A stretch of DNA of 64,000 nt, taken from Hirudo medicinalis. Lineage: Eukaryota; Annelida; Clitellata; Hirudinida; Hirudinidae. A program made the position numbers and the translations under genes. The notes beneath the pieces are model-generated. The model had not been told where the DNA came from and did not search any database. It was given only the letters and a program-made list of their open reading frames with translations. Position 1 is the first letter of the stretch. Each line of letters opens with the position of its first letter. The stretch is taken from positions 23,118 to 87,117 of the forward strand of contig MPNW01000150.1 in the NCBI GenBank assembly GCA_011800805.1. Direction: 5' to 3'. Below are positions 48,061-60,549 of this stretch, in pieces.

Positions 48061-48660
48061 AACCCAATACTAAAATTAAAATTTTTTATTGATTTATTAA
48101 AGGATATTTTAAGCTTAAATAATAAATAAAAAAGTTACAGCACAGCACTCTTTGCTCCTCCCCTCATTGCCAGCTCCTCCCTCACCCTTGTACTTTTTGT
48201 AGCGGCCACAAATTTTTTTCAAACACTGATTTATAACCTCTTTTTCGATTCACTTCTTTGTTCACACCAAGTCTTCTTGAGCGTTCCATATTTTTGTGAA
48301 TTCTACTCGCTCATCTTATTTATTAGAAACAAACCGCGCTTAAATATGAAATTCTGAAATTATAAATTTCTAGAACTAATATTATCACGTGAACTAGAAT
48401 TAGAACTTGAATAATTTTGAGGAATAAGAATTGCAACTAAAATTTTCAGAACAGAAATAAGACAGCCTTCAATTCAATCGGTTAGTTTCTTTCTGCTATT
48501 ATTGACCATGAAAAATGCCTTGTTAGTGTTACTGAATTCCAGCGAGAGCTTTATTTAATAAAGAATAAGTTAAACAATTTTATAAAAGAAGGCCATTTCA
48601 TAATCATACCAAAATTTAGTAAAATACAACAAAAGTACTGTGTCAATGAGCAGGAAGATA
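48061..48660. other. Intergenic, downstream of the IRAK-like gene
   Basis: AT-rich 3' flank of the minus-strand kinase-like gene. No further feature recognised. Confidence 0.45.
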
Positions 48661-51600
48661 TTAAAACACATCAGGATATTCTTTCTTCAGATTTTCAAGC
48701 ATTGCAAACCTTTTCTCATCATCTTGCAAAAGTCGTTTAATTGATGAATCCAGATCCGAAAGTGCACCACTTCCACACTGTTGATGGCCTGAAGTGGAGA
48801 TGTCACCACTGATGGACTCCTTAGAAGAAAAGGAGATTTCTAACCTGTCACCATTCTCACCGACACTTCTGGATTCAGAGTTATCACAGGGTTCACCATT
48901 TTTGAGGGAGCATTTATCATGGTAAGGTATGTCATCTTGAAAGTTCTCCATATCTGATTTGGCTGATCCAGAGCAAAGAATGCCACTTTTAGGAAGGAAC
49001 TCTCCATCACAGTAAATGTTTTCCTGACTGTCTCCCATACAGGTGGCATGAACAAAATAGTCTAAAAATGGTTTTTTGGCCATCATTTTGCTGATGTCTT
49101 CGCTGATGCTCACAAACTGCCCTGGGGATATCGGGTCACTTTGGAAATCAGAGTACGAGCTGCATTGGCCAGAAGAAGGCGAGTATATGTCCGTGGCCTG
49201 TTCATCATTTGCTTGGTTCCTGATGCAAGCTGTTTGCATCTTCTGAAGTGCTTTTGTGTCATTTTGTTTTGTCATGTTTTGGTCAAAATCATCTAACTTT
49301 TCAGGTGAAGATATCTCTGCTCAAAAATGTAAGGCATCAAGGTTTTACACTATATAATATAGTAGAAAATACTCACTATCAAAGATATCATTGCAGCATT
49401 TTTCCATGACATTGTAAACCTTCAAAATTATCAGGAAACATTAGTAAGTTCAAATTAATGGTTTTCAGTGGCAACATTATCACATTTCTAATAAATAAAG
49501 GAAATCTACCTGTTTGGTGGCTGGTCTCTTGGGCTTTTGTCCATCAGTGCATAACTTCCCAAGCATAAACATGGTTGCCCAAAACTTATCATCCCACTCA
49601 GGAGTGCTACTGTCTTTTAATGATGAAATCAGTTGATTTGCATTATTTCCATAACTTGAAAATTGTTCTTGCACATGTTCGGCCTATGAGGAGCAATTTT
49701 AACCTCATTGAAAATCATAAACTTATTGAGAGACCTTGAAAGTTTTGAAGGACTATTTACCAAGGATTTTCCACTTTTTTCAAACCATTCGATGGCATCT
49801 CTTCCCATGCAAACCTCCAAAATTACCTTAAATAATATAAAACTAGGTAATGAAGTCTCTTAACTATTATACATGAAGATTGTATTAACAATGGCCACAA
49901 CCACTTTAATTTACTTCACTGACTGAAATTTCATAATCTGAGCAAAAGATTACCATTCCAAATGCATAAATGTCAGTCAGGAGTGTGTGGCGGCTGCCAT
50001 AGCGAAAAAATTCATCTGGCAAGTAGGCTTGCTGCTCTTTAAGCTGATCTAATTGTTCCACTCTGGTGACTCGAGTCTTACATACTGCTTCGGGCCCATC
50101 AGATTCACAGAGCAATCCAAAATCACCAAGTTTGGCTACAAAGTTGGTGCCCAGAAGAATGCTAGAGCTGGAAATTATGAAATGGAATTTCTGTTTTGTG
50201 TTGTGCCATATCTAAATCTAAGCATGAATATTTAAAAGGCCTGCAGAACAAGTGGACAATCAAGTTGCTGATTTTGTTGACAAAAAGATGAATTAAAATA
50301 TTTAAATTCAAAAATGCCTGCCTCTTGATATTTTTGTGAAGCACTGGTTTTGGATCCATGGTATGGAGATGCAACAAGCCTCTTGAGGCATCTCTAAGGA
50401 TTGTATGCCTGTGATTCCAAGTCAATGACAATGAGTTATCCTACAGGAGGGAACATCACAAAATGCCCAATTGTGACTCAAATATCAATAATTTAAAATT
50501 GTAATGTGAAACAATAGCTAATATTTATTCTGCATTTAAACAAACTTCACTGAATTTGAATTTTTCTGTTAGAAGAGTTAACTTATGTATAACTTACCTG
50601 GGCTCAAATATAAAATACAATCCAAGAAAATCAAGTCATTTCCACCTTGCAAAGGAACCTGTCCCTCAGGGACCCATTTTCGAGGTATTGATAAACAAAG
50701 CAAAGGTGTGGTCCATCTTGAGAAATCGCCATAAGGAGAGCCAGATTCTCATGGGGATGGCTGATGAATTTCATTTGTAAAATAAATTGTTTATAAAAGT
50801 AGTTTTAAAAAAAGTTTTATAAAAGTTTATTTACTTTATGAGGAGGTCAATGTCTTCATAAAATGATTGAGGAATGCATTTTTCTTCCATCTAAAATACA
50901 GCAACTGCCTATCATAAATGATGATCCAATAAGAAAGTTGTGGCCATTCATAAGCCACTAATGTTAACATTTCAAGCGTTATGTACCATTGCACAACTTA
51001 GAGAATAAAATTATTTAAACCACTTGGCATGGCATCAGTGACATCTTTTCCATGGCTAAATATTCACAACAATATTTCATATATTTATAGAACCAAGTTC
51101 TTCATAAAATGTGATATTCTAGACATTCCACCTTTCGTAAAACTTTGATGGCAACCCGTGTTTGATTGATCCGCCCCTTATAAGTTGTGCTGAACTTTCC
51201 ATTTCCGAGGATGTTACATTTGTTGAAATTGTCGGTGGCAAAATTAACCTTGACGAACGGATAGAATGTGGTCTTTTTCATGCGGACATCTGAAACACAA
51301 CGATCAGACATTTCAAAGTGTTATCTAGGCATGCAGGTTGGCCGAATGGATTGCGTTTCTGCTTGCGGCGTTAATAGCAACAGTCGTAATGTGTCGCATT
51401 CGCAACCCAGCCTGCACTTCCAGGGAGCTCACTCGGTTAGGGGCGCTATATAAATGGTAGATCGATTAAAAAGTGCCTTCACATCCCATTCGGATACATA
51501 AGGCACTCAAAACATAGGCTAAATAAAAAATAAAAGGGTGACATAAAGTTGATAAATAAGCTCATCTTGCATTATTTTTGGCATAATTAAGAGTCTCACC

Positions 51601-52846
51601 ATTCATGTCAACACTGCAACAGTTTGGATCACCACTTGGCTCTGCAACCTTTTCAAAGCTTTCCTAAAAATAAAGGAGAGGATTTGATTAAAATTAGAGA
51701 CAATTAAACAATAAATACAAATTTCATATAATTATTATTATATTGAGTGATGTCAAAAAATGTCAAGACAAACTGGACATACTGGACATAAAATTAAACC
51801 CATCAATTAGGAACACTTCAATTGTGGACTAATGTCAAACATTAACTACTGCTAATTTTTGTCAATAGTTATAAATGAATCTGTAGTTATATATACATTC
51901 ACTTATAAATAATGTTACCTCTGAATCTTGAAAACTTGGACAAGGTAGATCTTCATCTGATATGATTGATTTTGTCTTTCTAAACGAAGCTGCAAATATA
52001 AACATTTTTTAAAAACCAAAGATTTCATGGAGATGTTTATCAACATTCAAAATTAGAAGATCACATTTACATTGATCTGTTGATGCTGCAGATGATGGTG
52101 AATTCTTCTCAATTGATGCTAAAACATCTCTTGAAACTGAAGAATTAAGAATGTTGATGAGATGCAATAAAAAGAATTGCAATTACAATTTTCTATAATT
52201 TTGCTATGATGATAGTTCATGAGTTAAAGTTTTAATTTCACTGTATTGTTGACAAATGATCTGGCAAATAACTCATCAAATTAAAGAACAAAAATGTTAC
52301 TTTCTTAAGCTATGCAAAATCCAACAGTCTAACCTCACGTCTAGTCATGCGACCAAATTATTTTAAGTTTATTAAACCTTAATCTAAGATCAATAATCTA
52401 AGTGTGAAGTGAATATAAAATTATAAATCTCAGAAAAGATAGAAAATTTTCAAGCATACCGAGATGTTTGATGATATCAAAAGCACGTAAAGCTCTAATA
52501 GAAATTAGTTTGTATGCCAGCATATCAACTGTTGCATTTGAGTGACCCCATCTGTTCAGCAAACTGTCTGCCGGGCTTCCATCTTTCCTCAAATATTGGC
52601 GTTCCAGTGCTCCTACTTCCAGGGCTGTAAATCCAATTTCTCCTGCTGTTAAAAAATGTATTTATTAAAGAGTTTGTTATGTCATTAAAAGCATTAAAAT
52701 ATTCTTGCGATCTTTAACATCAAGGAAGTGCTTTTGGTTGAGAAGTTTACATTTTACGAACCCAAATTCTTCCACATTTGATCATCAGAATCTAATATTT
52801 GACAAAGCAAGTATCTTGAACTAAAAGGAATGTCATAAATAAACAT
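48661..52846 (-). CDS. IRAK/Pelle-family death-domain protein, predicted pseudokinase
   Basis: IRAK proteins join MyD88 by death domains to carry Toll/IL-1 receptor signals to TRAF6. Fourteen minus-strand exons: 52762-52846, 52460-52645, 52071-52136, 51919-51989, 51600-51663, 51132-51289, 50835-50890, 50646-50760, 50322-50440, 49954-50167, 49761-49826, 49510-49683, 49377-49419 and 48661-49316, giving 690 residues with all phases closing. Residues 1-90 form a death domain (MFIYDIPFSSRYLL, LNRWGHSNATVDML). The kinase-like domain has LGNGKFSTTYKG, VAIK (Lys about 206) and GDFG (Asp about 321). The catalytic HRD is HKN (302-304), so the base Asp is Asn, and the APE position reads LPDE. Loss of catalysis, as in IRAK2 and IRAK3, is likely. 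The exon at 50322-50440 uses a GC donor. The 217-residue last exon is acidic and Ser-rich, and I saw no PxExx TRAF6 motif in it. Confidence 0.92.
51322..51475 (+). mobile_element. Possible tRNA-derived SINE in an intron of the IRAK-like gene
   Basis: TGGCCGAATGG at about 51339-51349 resembles an RNA polymerase III A box and GCATTCGCAACCC at about 51396-51408 a weak B box, spaced as in a tRNA gene. GCAGGTTGG and CCAGCCTGC around them can pair as an acceptor-like stem. The 3' end, GGGGCGCTATATAAATGG, resembles the GCGCTATATAAAT tail shared by many LINEs and the SINEs they mobilise. No target duplication was identified. Confidence 0.5.
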
Positions 52847-53079
52847 TTTTAACGAATTAAACGCAAAAACACAAAACGAACTAGAACGTCCACCCCGACG
52901 ACGTATTTCCCCACACGACAACTTAATAAGAGCATTGGAATCGCATGAGCTAAAAGTAGTGATAGCCAGCATATTCAGCTTAGTTCTTTTAATTGATAAG
53001 TTCTAGACTGTCAAAGGCCATTATCATCTTGATATTGAATAAATGCAAAATAGATATATATCTATAAAGTTCAAAAATT

Positions 53080-53930
53080 TTGAATTTTGTGATTCTTAAT
53101 TTGTTTGGTAACGATAACGATACAGAGTTTGATTATGTTCAACAGAACTTCAAGACCACTGATGTAGATGGAAGCTCTAAACCCTGAAGTTTTGAGGGCG
53201 GAATGAAATCCGGCTGGATCAGTGTTGGTAACCGAAGGGGGGTCTATTCCAGATCTGCGGGCCAACAACATCTATTGACTTGCCACCCAGTGTCCCACGT
53301 CGGGCAGATGATTTGACGAGGGAACCCCTGGTTGAGCCCGCGCCTAGCAGGAATATGTGCAGTACGAGTGAAAGGCAGGTATGACAGTGCACGACCCAGG
53401 AGAGACTTGAAAACGAGTGAAGAGATTTTGTAGTCAATTCTTTGGCGAATGCGTAGCCAGTGGAGATCATGAAGAAGAGGAGTGACGTGGTCATGTTTTC
53501 TTTTGTTGTTTATGATTTTAGCAGCTGCGTTGATGACACGTTGAAGTTGCTCGTGGTAGGTTGCGGTTGGCAGGTAAACCGACCAGAATTAATTCGCCAT
53601 AATCAATCTTTGATAGGATAAAAGATGAAATGAGAAGCTTCCGCGCATCAAATGAGAGTGGAGCGGCGATGCTACGAATTTCCCTGATAGATGCATAGCA
53701 GGGACGAGTTGTTTTGTTGATGTGAGTGGTCATGGAACAGTCTGAGCCCAGCCAGACCCCAAGGTTGCGGACAGCTCTTGATAAAATAAAACTGCGAGTG
53801 GACTGGTTCAAAACAAATTATTTGCAAGAGTTTATTTTCATGAACCCAATTCACGGTGTGCGAAAGTTTGGAGCGGCCAGTTAAATTGGAGGAGGGTTGT
53901 AAAATGATAAGCCAAATTCTCAGAAGCAAA
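53080..53930 (-). mobile_element. CR1-like LINE 3' remnant between the IRAK-like gene and DZIP1
   Basis: Minus-strand blocks AVRNLGVWLGSDCSMTTHI, CYASIREIRSIA, then LQRVINAAAKII and HDHVTPLLHDLHWLRIRQRI are the end of a CR1/L2-type reverse-transcriptase frame. Several frameshifts separate them. It is a second copy, different in sequence from the fragment at 47500-48060. Confidence 0.85.
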
Positions 53931-54168
53931 AAAAGTCAGCTAACTTTTCATGAATCAGAATAATTTGTATGTAGAACAATATTTTGGTTGTTTTTTAAAC
54001 TATTTAATTAAACAAAAATAATTTAATTGACAGTTGCATGATTTATTTACATTTAGTAAACAAATTTTATTCCTTTTTATTCACTTTTGCTTGTTTCGGT
54101 TGCTATTGACGAGAAAGCAAACATTCAATCAAATAATTACTGATGATAGAAACTTTGTGGATGTAAAG

Positions 54169-57100
54169 ATGAAGTCTTACGAAAAGTTGGATTGGAAATT
54201 AATAGGTATTTGTACCTAGATTAAGTACATAATTTTTTAATAAAGTAATGTTTTCGTAATGTTTAGTAAGTACATGACATGATGAAGGTACATTCAGTCA
54301 TGTAATCAAATAATTGAATTTCAGCTGCAATTGAACCTAATAGCATATCACAAAATTTGGATTTTGAGACATTACAAAATCTTATTAGAAACATTTCATC
54401 ATGCAATATCGAAAACGAAACGGTAGGTTGAAATGAAATTCCTATAAGCCTGATTGCACCAAAATTCATGTCTTGCATTATAGAACATTTTTTAACCGAT
54501 AAAAATAATTTGCATCAGGATATTGAAATAGACAGTTCCTTCACAAAAGTATTCAAACTAAGTCAGAATATAATCAAATATCTTTTGGTAAGTTTATGCA
54601 GTTATTATTGATGTCTTGGAAAATATATAAATTTGCAATGTTTTTAAAGTCTGCACAGGATTGCTTAATCCAGCAAATCAAGAACATTTCTGAAGAATTT
54701 GAAAGAGAGAAGAAAGTCGTAAAGATTAAGTACAATATTAAGTCAAAATATAAAATTCATCATTAAATTATCCAGGAAAAAGTTAAACTAGAAAATGATA
54801 TTGAAGACAAATTTAAAAAGAAAATTTCCAAACTTAAATCAGAACTTCAACAAAAAGAAGAACTAATAGCTTTTCAAAATAACATTTTAAAAAGCAAGAA
54901 ATCTCAGAAAAATGTTGCCCAACCAAAATCAAGTGGTGCAATTTCAATCAATTCTGAGGGAAATCCATTATTTCCTGTAGGTCTGGTTGAAATAAAATTC
55001 ATGAATTTCAAAATTGGAATTAAGTATTTTAAAAACATCAGAATAACCTGGTTTATAATTTGAAAATTTTAGTGCAATAAATGTAACAAGATGTTTTCAT
55101 CGACCCACTACCTTCAATCACATCTTGCCCGAAGGCATCCACAAGTTCCAATGACTGAACTTTTTCCATTGAAACTGACTGCAAATAACAATCTGGAAAA
55201 CTTTGATCAAAACCAAATTTTAAAAGACCTTTCAAAAGAATTGGAAGCAATAAAAGAAGCATCCATTAAGTCATATTCTAAGCTGCAAAATTTGCAGCAG
55301 AAAATATCCACTGATCCCATACAATCCCCAGAGAAGCAACTGGAAATCATTGCAGAGCAGATGGAAATACAAACAAAGTTAAGCCAATCTTTGGACCAGG
55401 CCCTGTCCTTTATTCACCAGACTACTCCAACTGTGGACAACCTTAAGGACAAGACACAGAATGGTTTCTCCCTTGAGAAACAGATTTCAGATTTGAAACT
55501 GAAGTTGGAGTCTAGGGATGATGAGAATGTCAGGCTGTTGAGAAGACTTCGTGAAGCTGAGCAACAAATAAAGGAATACCAGATGGGCAATGATGAAGTG
55601 AGTCTATTCCACTCATTATTCTTTACTTACAAGTCTGGTTTACCGAATCAGATCAGAAATGATATATTTAAAAGCGAGACATTTAAATCTGCTTTGGTTT
55701 AGTTATTTGTATAATTATGTCATGTAATTATTAAAATCATGCACTCAGTTGATGTCGAGGGTCAAAAAGGATGAAGGAATAAAGCGACAATTAAAAGAGG
55801 AATTCGACCTCAAGTTGGAACTCCTGAAAGAAGAACAAAAAATGGAAACTAAAGTTTGCAAAACAATGACGACATTAAATTGCTGTAGAATGAAGTAACA
55901 TTGATTTATTAAGTACAATCTAGATGGTTATGTTAATGAAATGCATGTTCCACTGTAAATAATAAAAGATAGCTCTCCTGCAATCACACTTGTGATACTT
56001 AAGCCATGTTCCTCGATTGTTTATGTTTATGTTTAATTTACTGTTTGCCAGCTGCAATTTGAGAGGCTGCAGAATTCAATGATGCATGAAATGAAGCTCA
56101 TGCATCTTAACAGCTGGAAACTGATCAAAACGTGGAAGACATAAAACGAATGCGATGTACGATTCTCAGCTTTTATTGTTTCTATTATTAAACCTTTTCC
56201 TGAAAACGTTTGAAACTTTCTCAAATAAATGCTTAATGAATAATAATAAATTATGAATAATAATAAATAAAAACTTTTTAAAATAAACTTTCTCTTCAAG
56301 TACCTGGCAATGTCCTTGGTAGGCTGGAAGATGATACTGATGATCACATTGCTCAAATCTCTTATCAAAGCAGGAGGACAATACAAAAAGAAGAAGTGAA
56401 AGCTGCTGAGAGTGATATTAAGAGAGAACAAAAACTTCAAACAAATGCCAAACTCGAAACATTTGAAAACCAAGTGCTTCATTTGATGTTAATAGTAATG
56501 TAATAATCTATTTATTAAATTTATTTCCCACCATCAGGAAGAAGTTAAACCTTCAGAAACATTAATCCCTCAGAAGGTATCTGGGAAAGAGATTGTGAGG
56601 ACTTCACAAATGTCTGCAAGACCTACGTATGGTGAAAGCACAAAAGCGATGGACAATAAACATGTACAGAATTCCCTCAAAAACTCTGGATTCTCAAAAA
56701 AAAGCCTTATGCATTCTGCAGTGTCACTACTAAAGCATAAGGACAAAAGTTTGTCAGAAGGTGGTTTTACTTTTGACTTTTGTTGAATTGTTTTCTTAAT
56801 GTTTTGCAGTTCTACCCAAATTTTCTTATATTTATATGATCATTATAAAACTTGAAAGCTGTTGACCCACATTTTAAAACCAGTCAAGCATTTAATTTAA
56901 AGCCTTGCACATCCAAAAGCGAATTATCATATCTAAATAGAATTTCCAATCATTCACCTGATGAATAAATTAGATTACTCTCCCATTTCAAGAACCCTCT
57001 TCTGACTCAGTTGAAATGAAACCTGAGGTGGAATATGGAAACTCCAAAATGGAGCTTTATCCCCTAGTAGTTATGCAGCCCATTAAAGAACTCCCAGTGG

Positions 57101-59249
57101 AAAATAAAGCAGCACCAATTGTTTCTCCTGAATGTTAGTTGTGGTTGTTTTACAAATCCTACATTTGAAATTTAAGGGCATAAACAATAATGATCTTACT
57201 TTCAGCTTGGTTGAATTCCAGCCAGATTGAAGATTGTTATTCTCAAATGCCAAAGTTGGTTGATGAATGTTTTTGTTATGAAGATTTTTTTATCAAATTT
57301 GTTACTATAACTATTTATCATAATTTATTTAAAAAGAAAATATATCAGCATATTTATTGACAATGAATGCATCATAAAACATCATAGGAAGATGATAACT
57401 TTTTAAGACTGGCAACAATTAACGTTGAAGTTTCAGTATGGAAGAGATTCGAAGCATGGTTGACCAAGAATTAGAACAGAGAATGGCTTACTATGGCTTG
57501 GAAAAAGTAAATGTTCCACTCCTGCCCTATTTATTTTTATTGCAATACTATAATCACTTAGTACAACATGAGTCACAACATCCTAGCTTCACTAAAAATT
57601 TCAGAACTCCTCTGAAATAACTACCAAAAAATACATGGATATAATTCACAAAATGAATGAGGAAGTCTCTCGTCTCAGTCCTGATGTATGGAATTATTTT
57701 TTTAGTGCTTTTTTTTTATTCTGTTTTGTTTTCCTTGAATCAATCATGTTGTTTCTTATTTTAGATCCAGGAGCAGTACTTAGCCTTCAAAATCTCATTG
57801 GAGAAAGATCTTGAGTATGTAGGAAAGGTCCTTACTAACAAAAACAGTCTAAGAACAAACTCTGCTGGTATGCAAAATATATTCCTATGTCATAATTGTA
57901 ATTAGTCCTTAATTTTGTCAGTAGACAGTTTTGTATTTTTTTATTTTATCGGTTAATATTATGTCGATTTGCTATGTCAAATTATATTTCATTCACCAAC
58001 ATAAACTTAGAAATGTGCTTGAAATGTACTACCAAGAGAGAAATGAGTTGGACACAAGGAATAAATATATGACACATTCCTTACAAGTTTTTTGTATTTT
58101 TATAGAGACCAAAGAAGCTGTCAAGGGAAGCTTTTCCTTGACTGAGCCAAAAGACTTGAGTCAAATAAACCAATTTAGAGAGTTAGTCAGCTCAGGCATT
58201 GTTTAGATAATAACTTATGATAGTATTGCAATTACTCTTGTATTAATTTGTTTTTTTTAAACTTCTAACTTCTTTAATAAGCTTTAAGTATTAAATATTA
58301 TTTTCAGAAGCCAAAGCTTACCCAACCAGCCAAAACCATCATGGGTAAACCCAGCAACGAAATCACATTCAGTTCTTCACAAAGTGAGGCTGCCAGTCCA
58401 TACCCAGTCTACTACTCTGTATTGCTATTTGGAGGATTACCTTATATTGTTTTTAATGAGCTCCTCCTTTTATCGCAAAATGCTTATTTTATTTACTCAT
58501 CACAGTTTCAATGATTGATATTTATTTGATTCCTAGTAATTAATTCCTGTTAAGTAGAGTTTATAAAGTTCACAATTTGCAAATGTCTTAAAAAGTGTTT
58601 GTGATTTCATTTTTTGTTATAACTACACTTTTTTGTATAAAATATATTTCTATTAAATTTGAGAATCATTTACAGGCTACAAGCAAGGCTTCAAATGGCT
58701 CTAAAATTGGAAACATCAGCCGTAATGCAGGAGACAAATTTTCCACCATCAATAACAACCATGCTGAAGAGGATGGGAACAGTGATGATGACAATTATGA
58801 TGTCAGTCTCACCACAATCTCTGAATCTGATATTCAGAAGACAACAAATCCAGAAATTGCAGAAAGCAACAATTTTGATGTCAAAGCCAACGACAGTGAC
58901 AACTCGAGAAAAACTTTGAAATCGTTACCACCGCTCAAGAAATCAACAAATTCAGTTGAGGATAATTTGAGGAAATCTATATCACCTACAAGCAGCATCT
59001 GGACCAGTGCAGGTTTTGACAAATATTAGTCAGTCCCATGATTTTTTTTTAGTATTATTATATTATTTTATGATATCGTTAATTTAATATTTTCAAAATG
59101 TTTTAAGATGGGCAATAGAACACTTGAATATTTTAATGATGACTCAGATTAGTAACAATGTGGCTAAAATATTCTCATGGATGATTCAATTTTCAGAAGG
59201 TGACTCTCCCCACATGGATGATATCTATTCTTTTGGCTCTGACACTTGA
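54169..59249 (+). CDS. DZIP1: DZIP1 (DAZ-interacting zinc finger protein 1, Iguana)
   Basis: DZIP1 acts at the ciliary base and in Hedgehog signalling. Nineteen exons: 54169-54205, 54325-54426, 54484-54587, 54650-54715, 54776-54976, 55073-55597, 55749-55853, 56114-56156, 56301-56473, 56538-56760, 56993-57133, 57206-57254, 57437-57506, 57605-57685, 57765-57867, 58106-58185, 58308-58406, 58676-59012 and 59197-59249, giving about 863 residues (human 867). The N-terminus matches the family at KSYEKLDWKLIAAIE and LDFETLQNLI. The single C2H2 finger is CNKCNKMFSSTHYLQSHLAR followed by RH, as in DZIP1. Long coiled coils come before and after. An EEIRSMVDQELEQRMAYYGL segment follows, and the C-terminus is Ser/Asp-rich. 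The start is the first ATG near the conserved block; an upstream coding exon cannot be excluded. Exon 8 could instead start at 56052, adding a matching coiled-coil stretch but needing one extra base. Confidence 0.88.
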
Positions 59250-60549
59250 GAAGACTTGAAAGCATGTCCAAAAAAATGCCATTCTTATGAGCTGCTGTGA
59301 CATTTCGTCATGATGTGAAACACACTTTATTGTTTATTATTGCTATCTGTAATAAAGATTCTATATTATGCTTAAAACAGTTATTTAAGGCTGTTGCTGT
59401 TAAGATGCTAACACAAATGTTAGAGTGCCTGCAAATTGAGCAAGAGTCACAAATCGAGAGAATCATCATCACTGGCACCTCGGTCACAGAGTTGGTGAAT
59501 TGTATTTAGACAGGATTGGCATTAGCCAACAAAATACATGCTGCAGTCAGAACTGCAATGCAATGATGGTGACTTTTATGAACATGACACGAGAAAGTGC
59601 CAAAATAAATACTTTTATTGAATATTGGAGTACTTGAGCTCATAAATTAGATGAATCAATAAGCGAAAAAAAGCATGGCCACCAAATTTGAAGGAGCCCA
59701 ATAGTTGCAGTGAGTTTTATCCGTAAGGTATGTTTGATTTACTCATTTATTAAAAATTCGTGATGAATCAGTTAGATGCATTCAAGTGTTGACATGTTTC
59801 TCAAGTAACTGGAAAAGTGATTTGGAAAGGGCAAAGTTCAACCTTATGAGCGATTAAGAGATTTGCATCACCCCTAATAATAAGAGTTATTAACGTTCTA
59901 CCTGCGAGTCCCTCAGTTAACATTTGTATTTTTTTGCTTATTGTGTTTTTGCTATATTAGGCGCTAAGAAATATTGTTCATGCCTTAGTGCCTTTCAATC
60001 TTTCATTCTGAGTTCCAAAGTTCAATTGACGCTGCCAACGCCGACACTACTGCGATCTTGACTTTCCCATATGTGTGTCCCATTAGCCGATTTATATCGC
60101 TAAAATGTTTCGTTTGTTCAACTGTTAACGGACGAACCAACTTCCATTCACAACATTAAGTTAATCATGATCACCAACAATGATGCAATAAGTACCAGAT
60201 TTTCACTTTGAACCTTAACCCACGTCATGTAGGAACACACAAACAGCACACAGCAAACACACGGCAAACACGAGATCCTCATTAAGTCTCACCACATCAG
60301 ACATTTCGGTCAATGGGTCACGAGATAATAAGCCATCTTGAAATTATCGAAGAGTCAATTCATTTTGAATCCATTTTGATCCAACGAACCGACATCTAAA
60401 CAAACACACTTCACGTGTTGAACACGCTCGAACCAAAACTGAGTCGAGGACGATTTTATTAAAGGTTGTCGTACGGATTCTAATTCTTCTATTTAAAAAA
60501 ATTGGATTGATTCAAATAATATATATTCATATTCATATAATATATTGAT
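59250..60549. other. Convergent intergenic stretch between DZIP1 and LRRC58
   Basis: It holds the 3' ends of both genes. A short CACACAGCAAACACACGG-type direct repeat lies at about 60237-60272. No exon or mobile element recognised. Confidence 0.5.
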
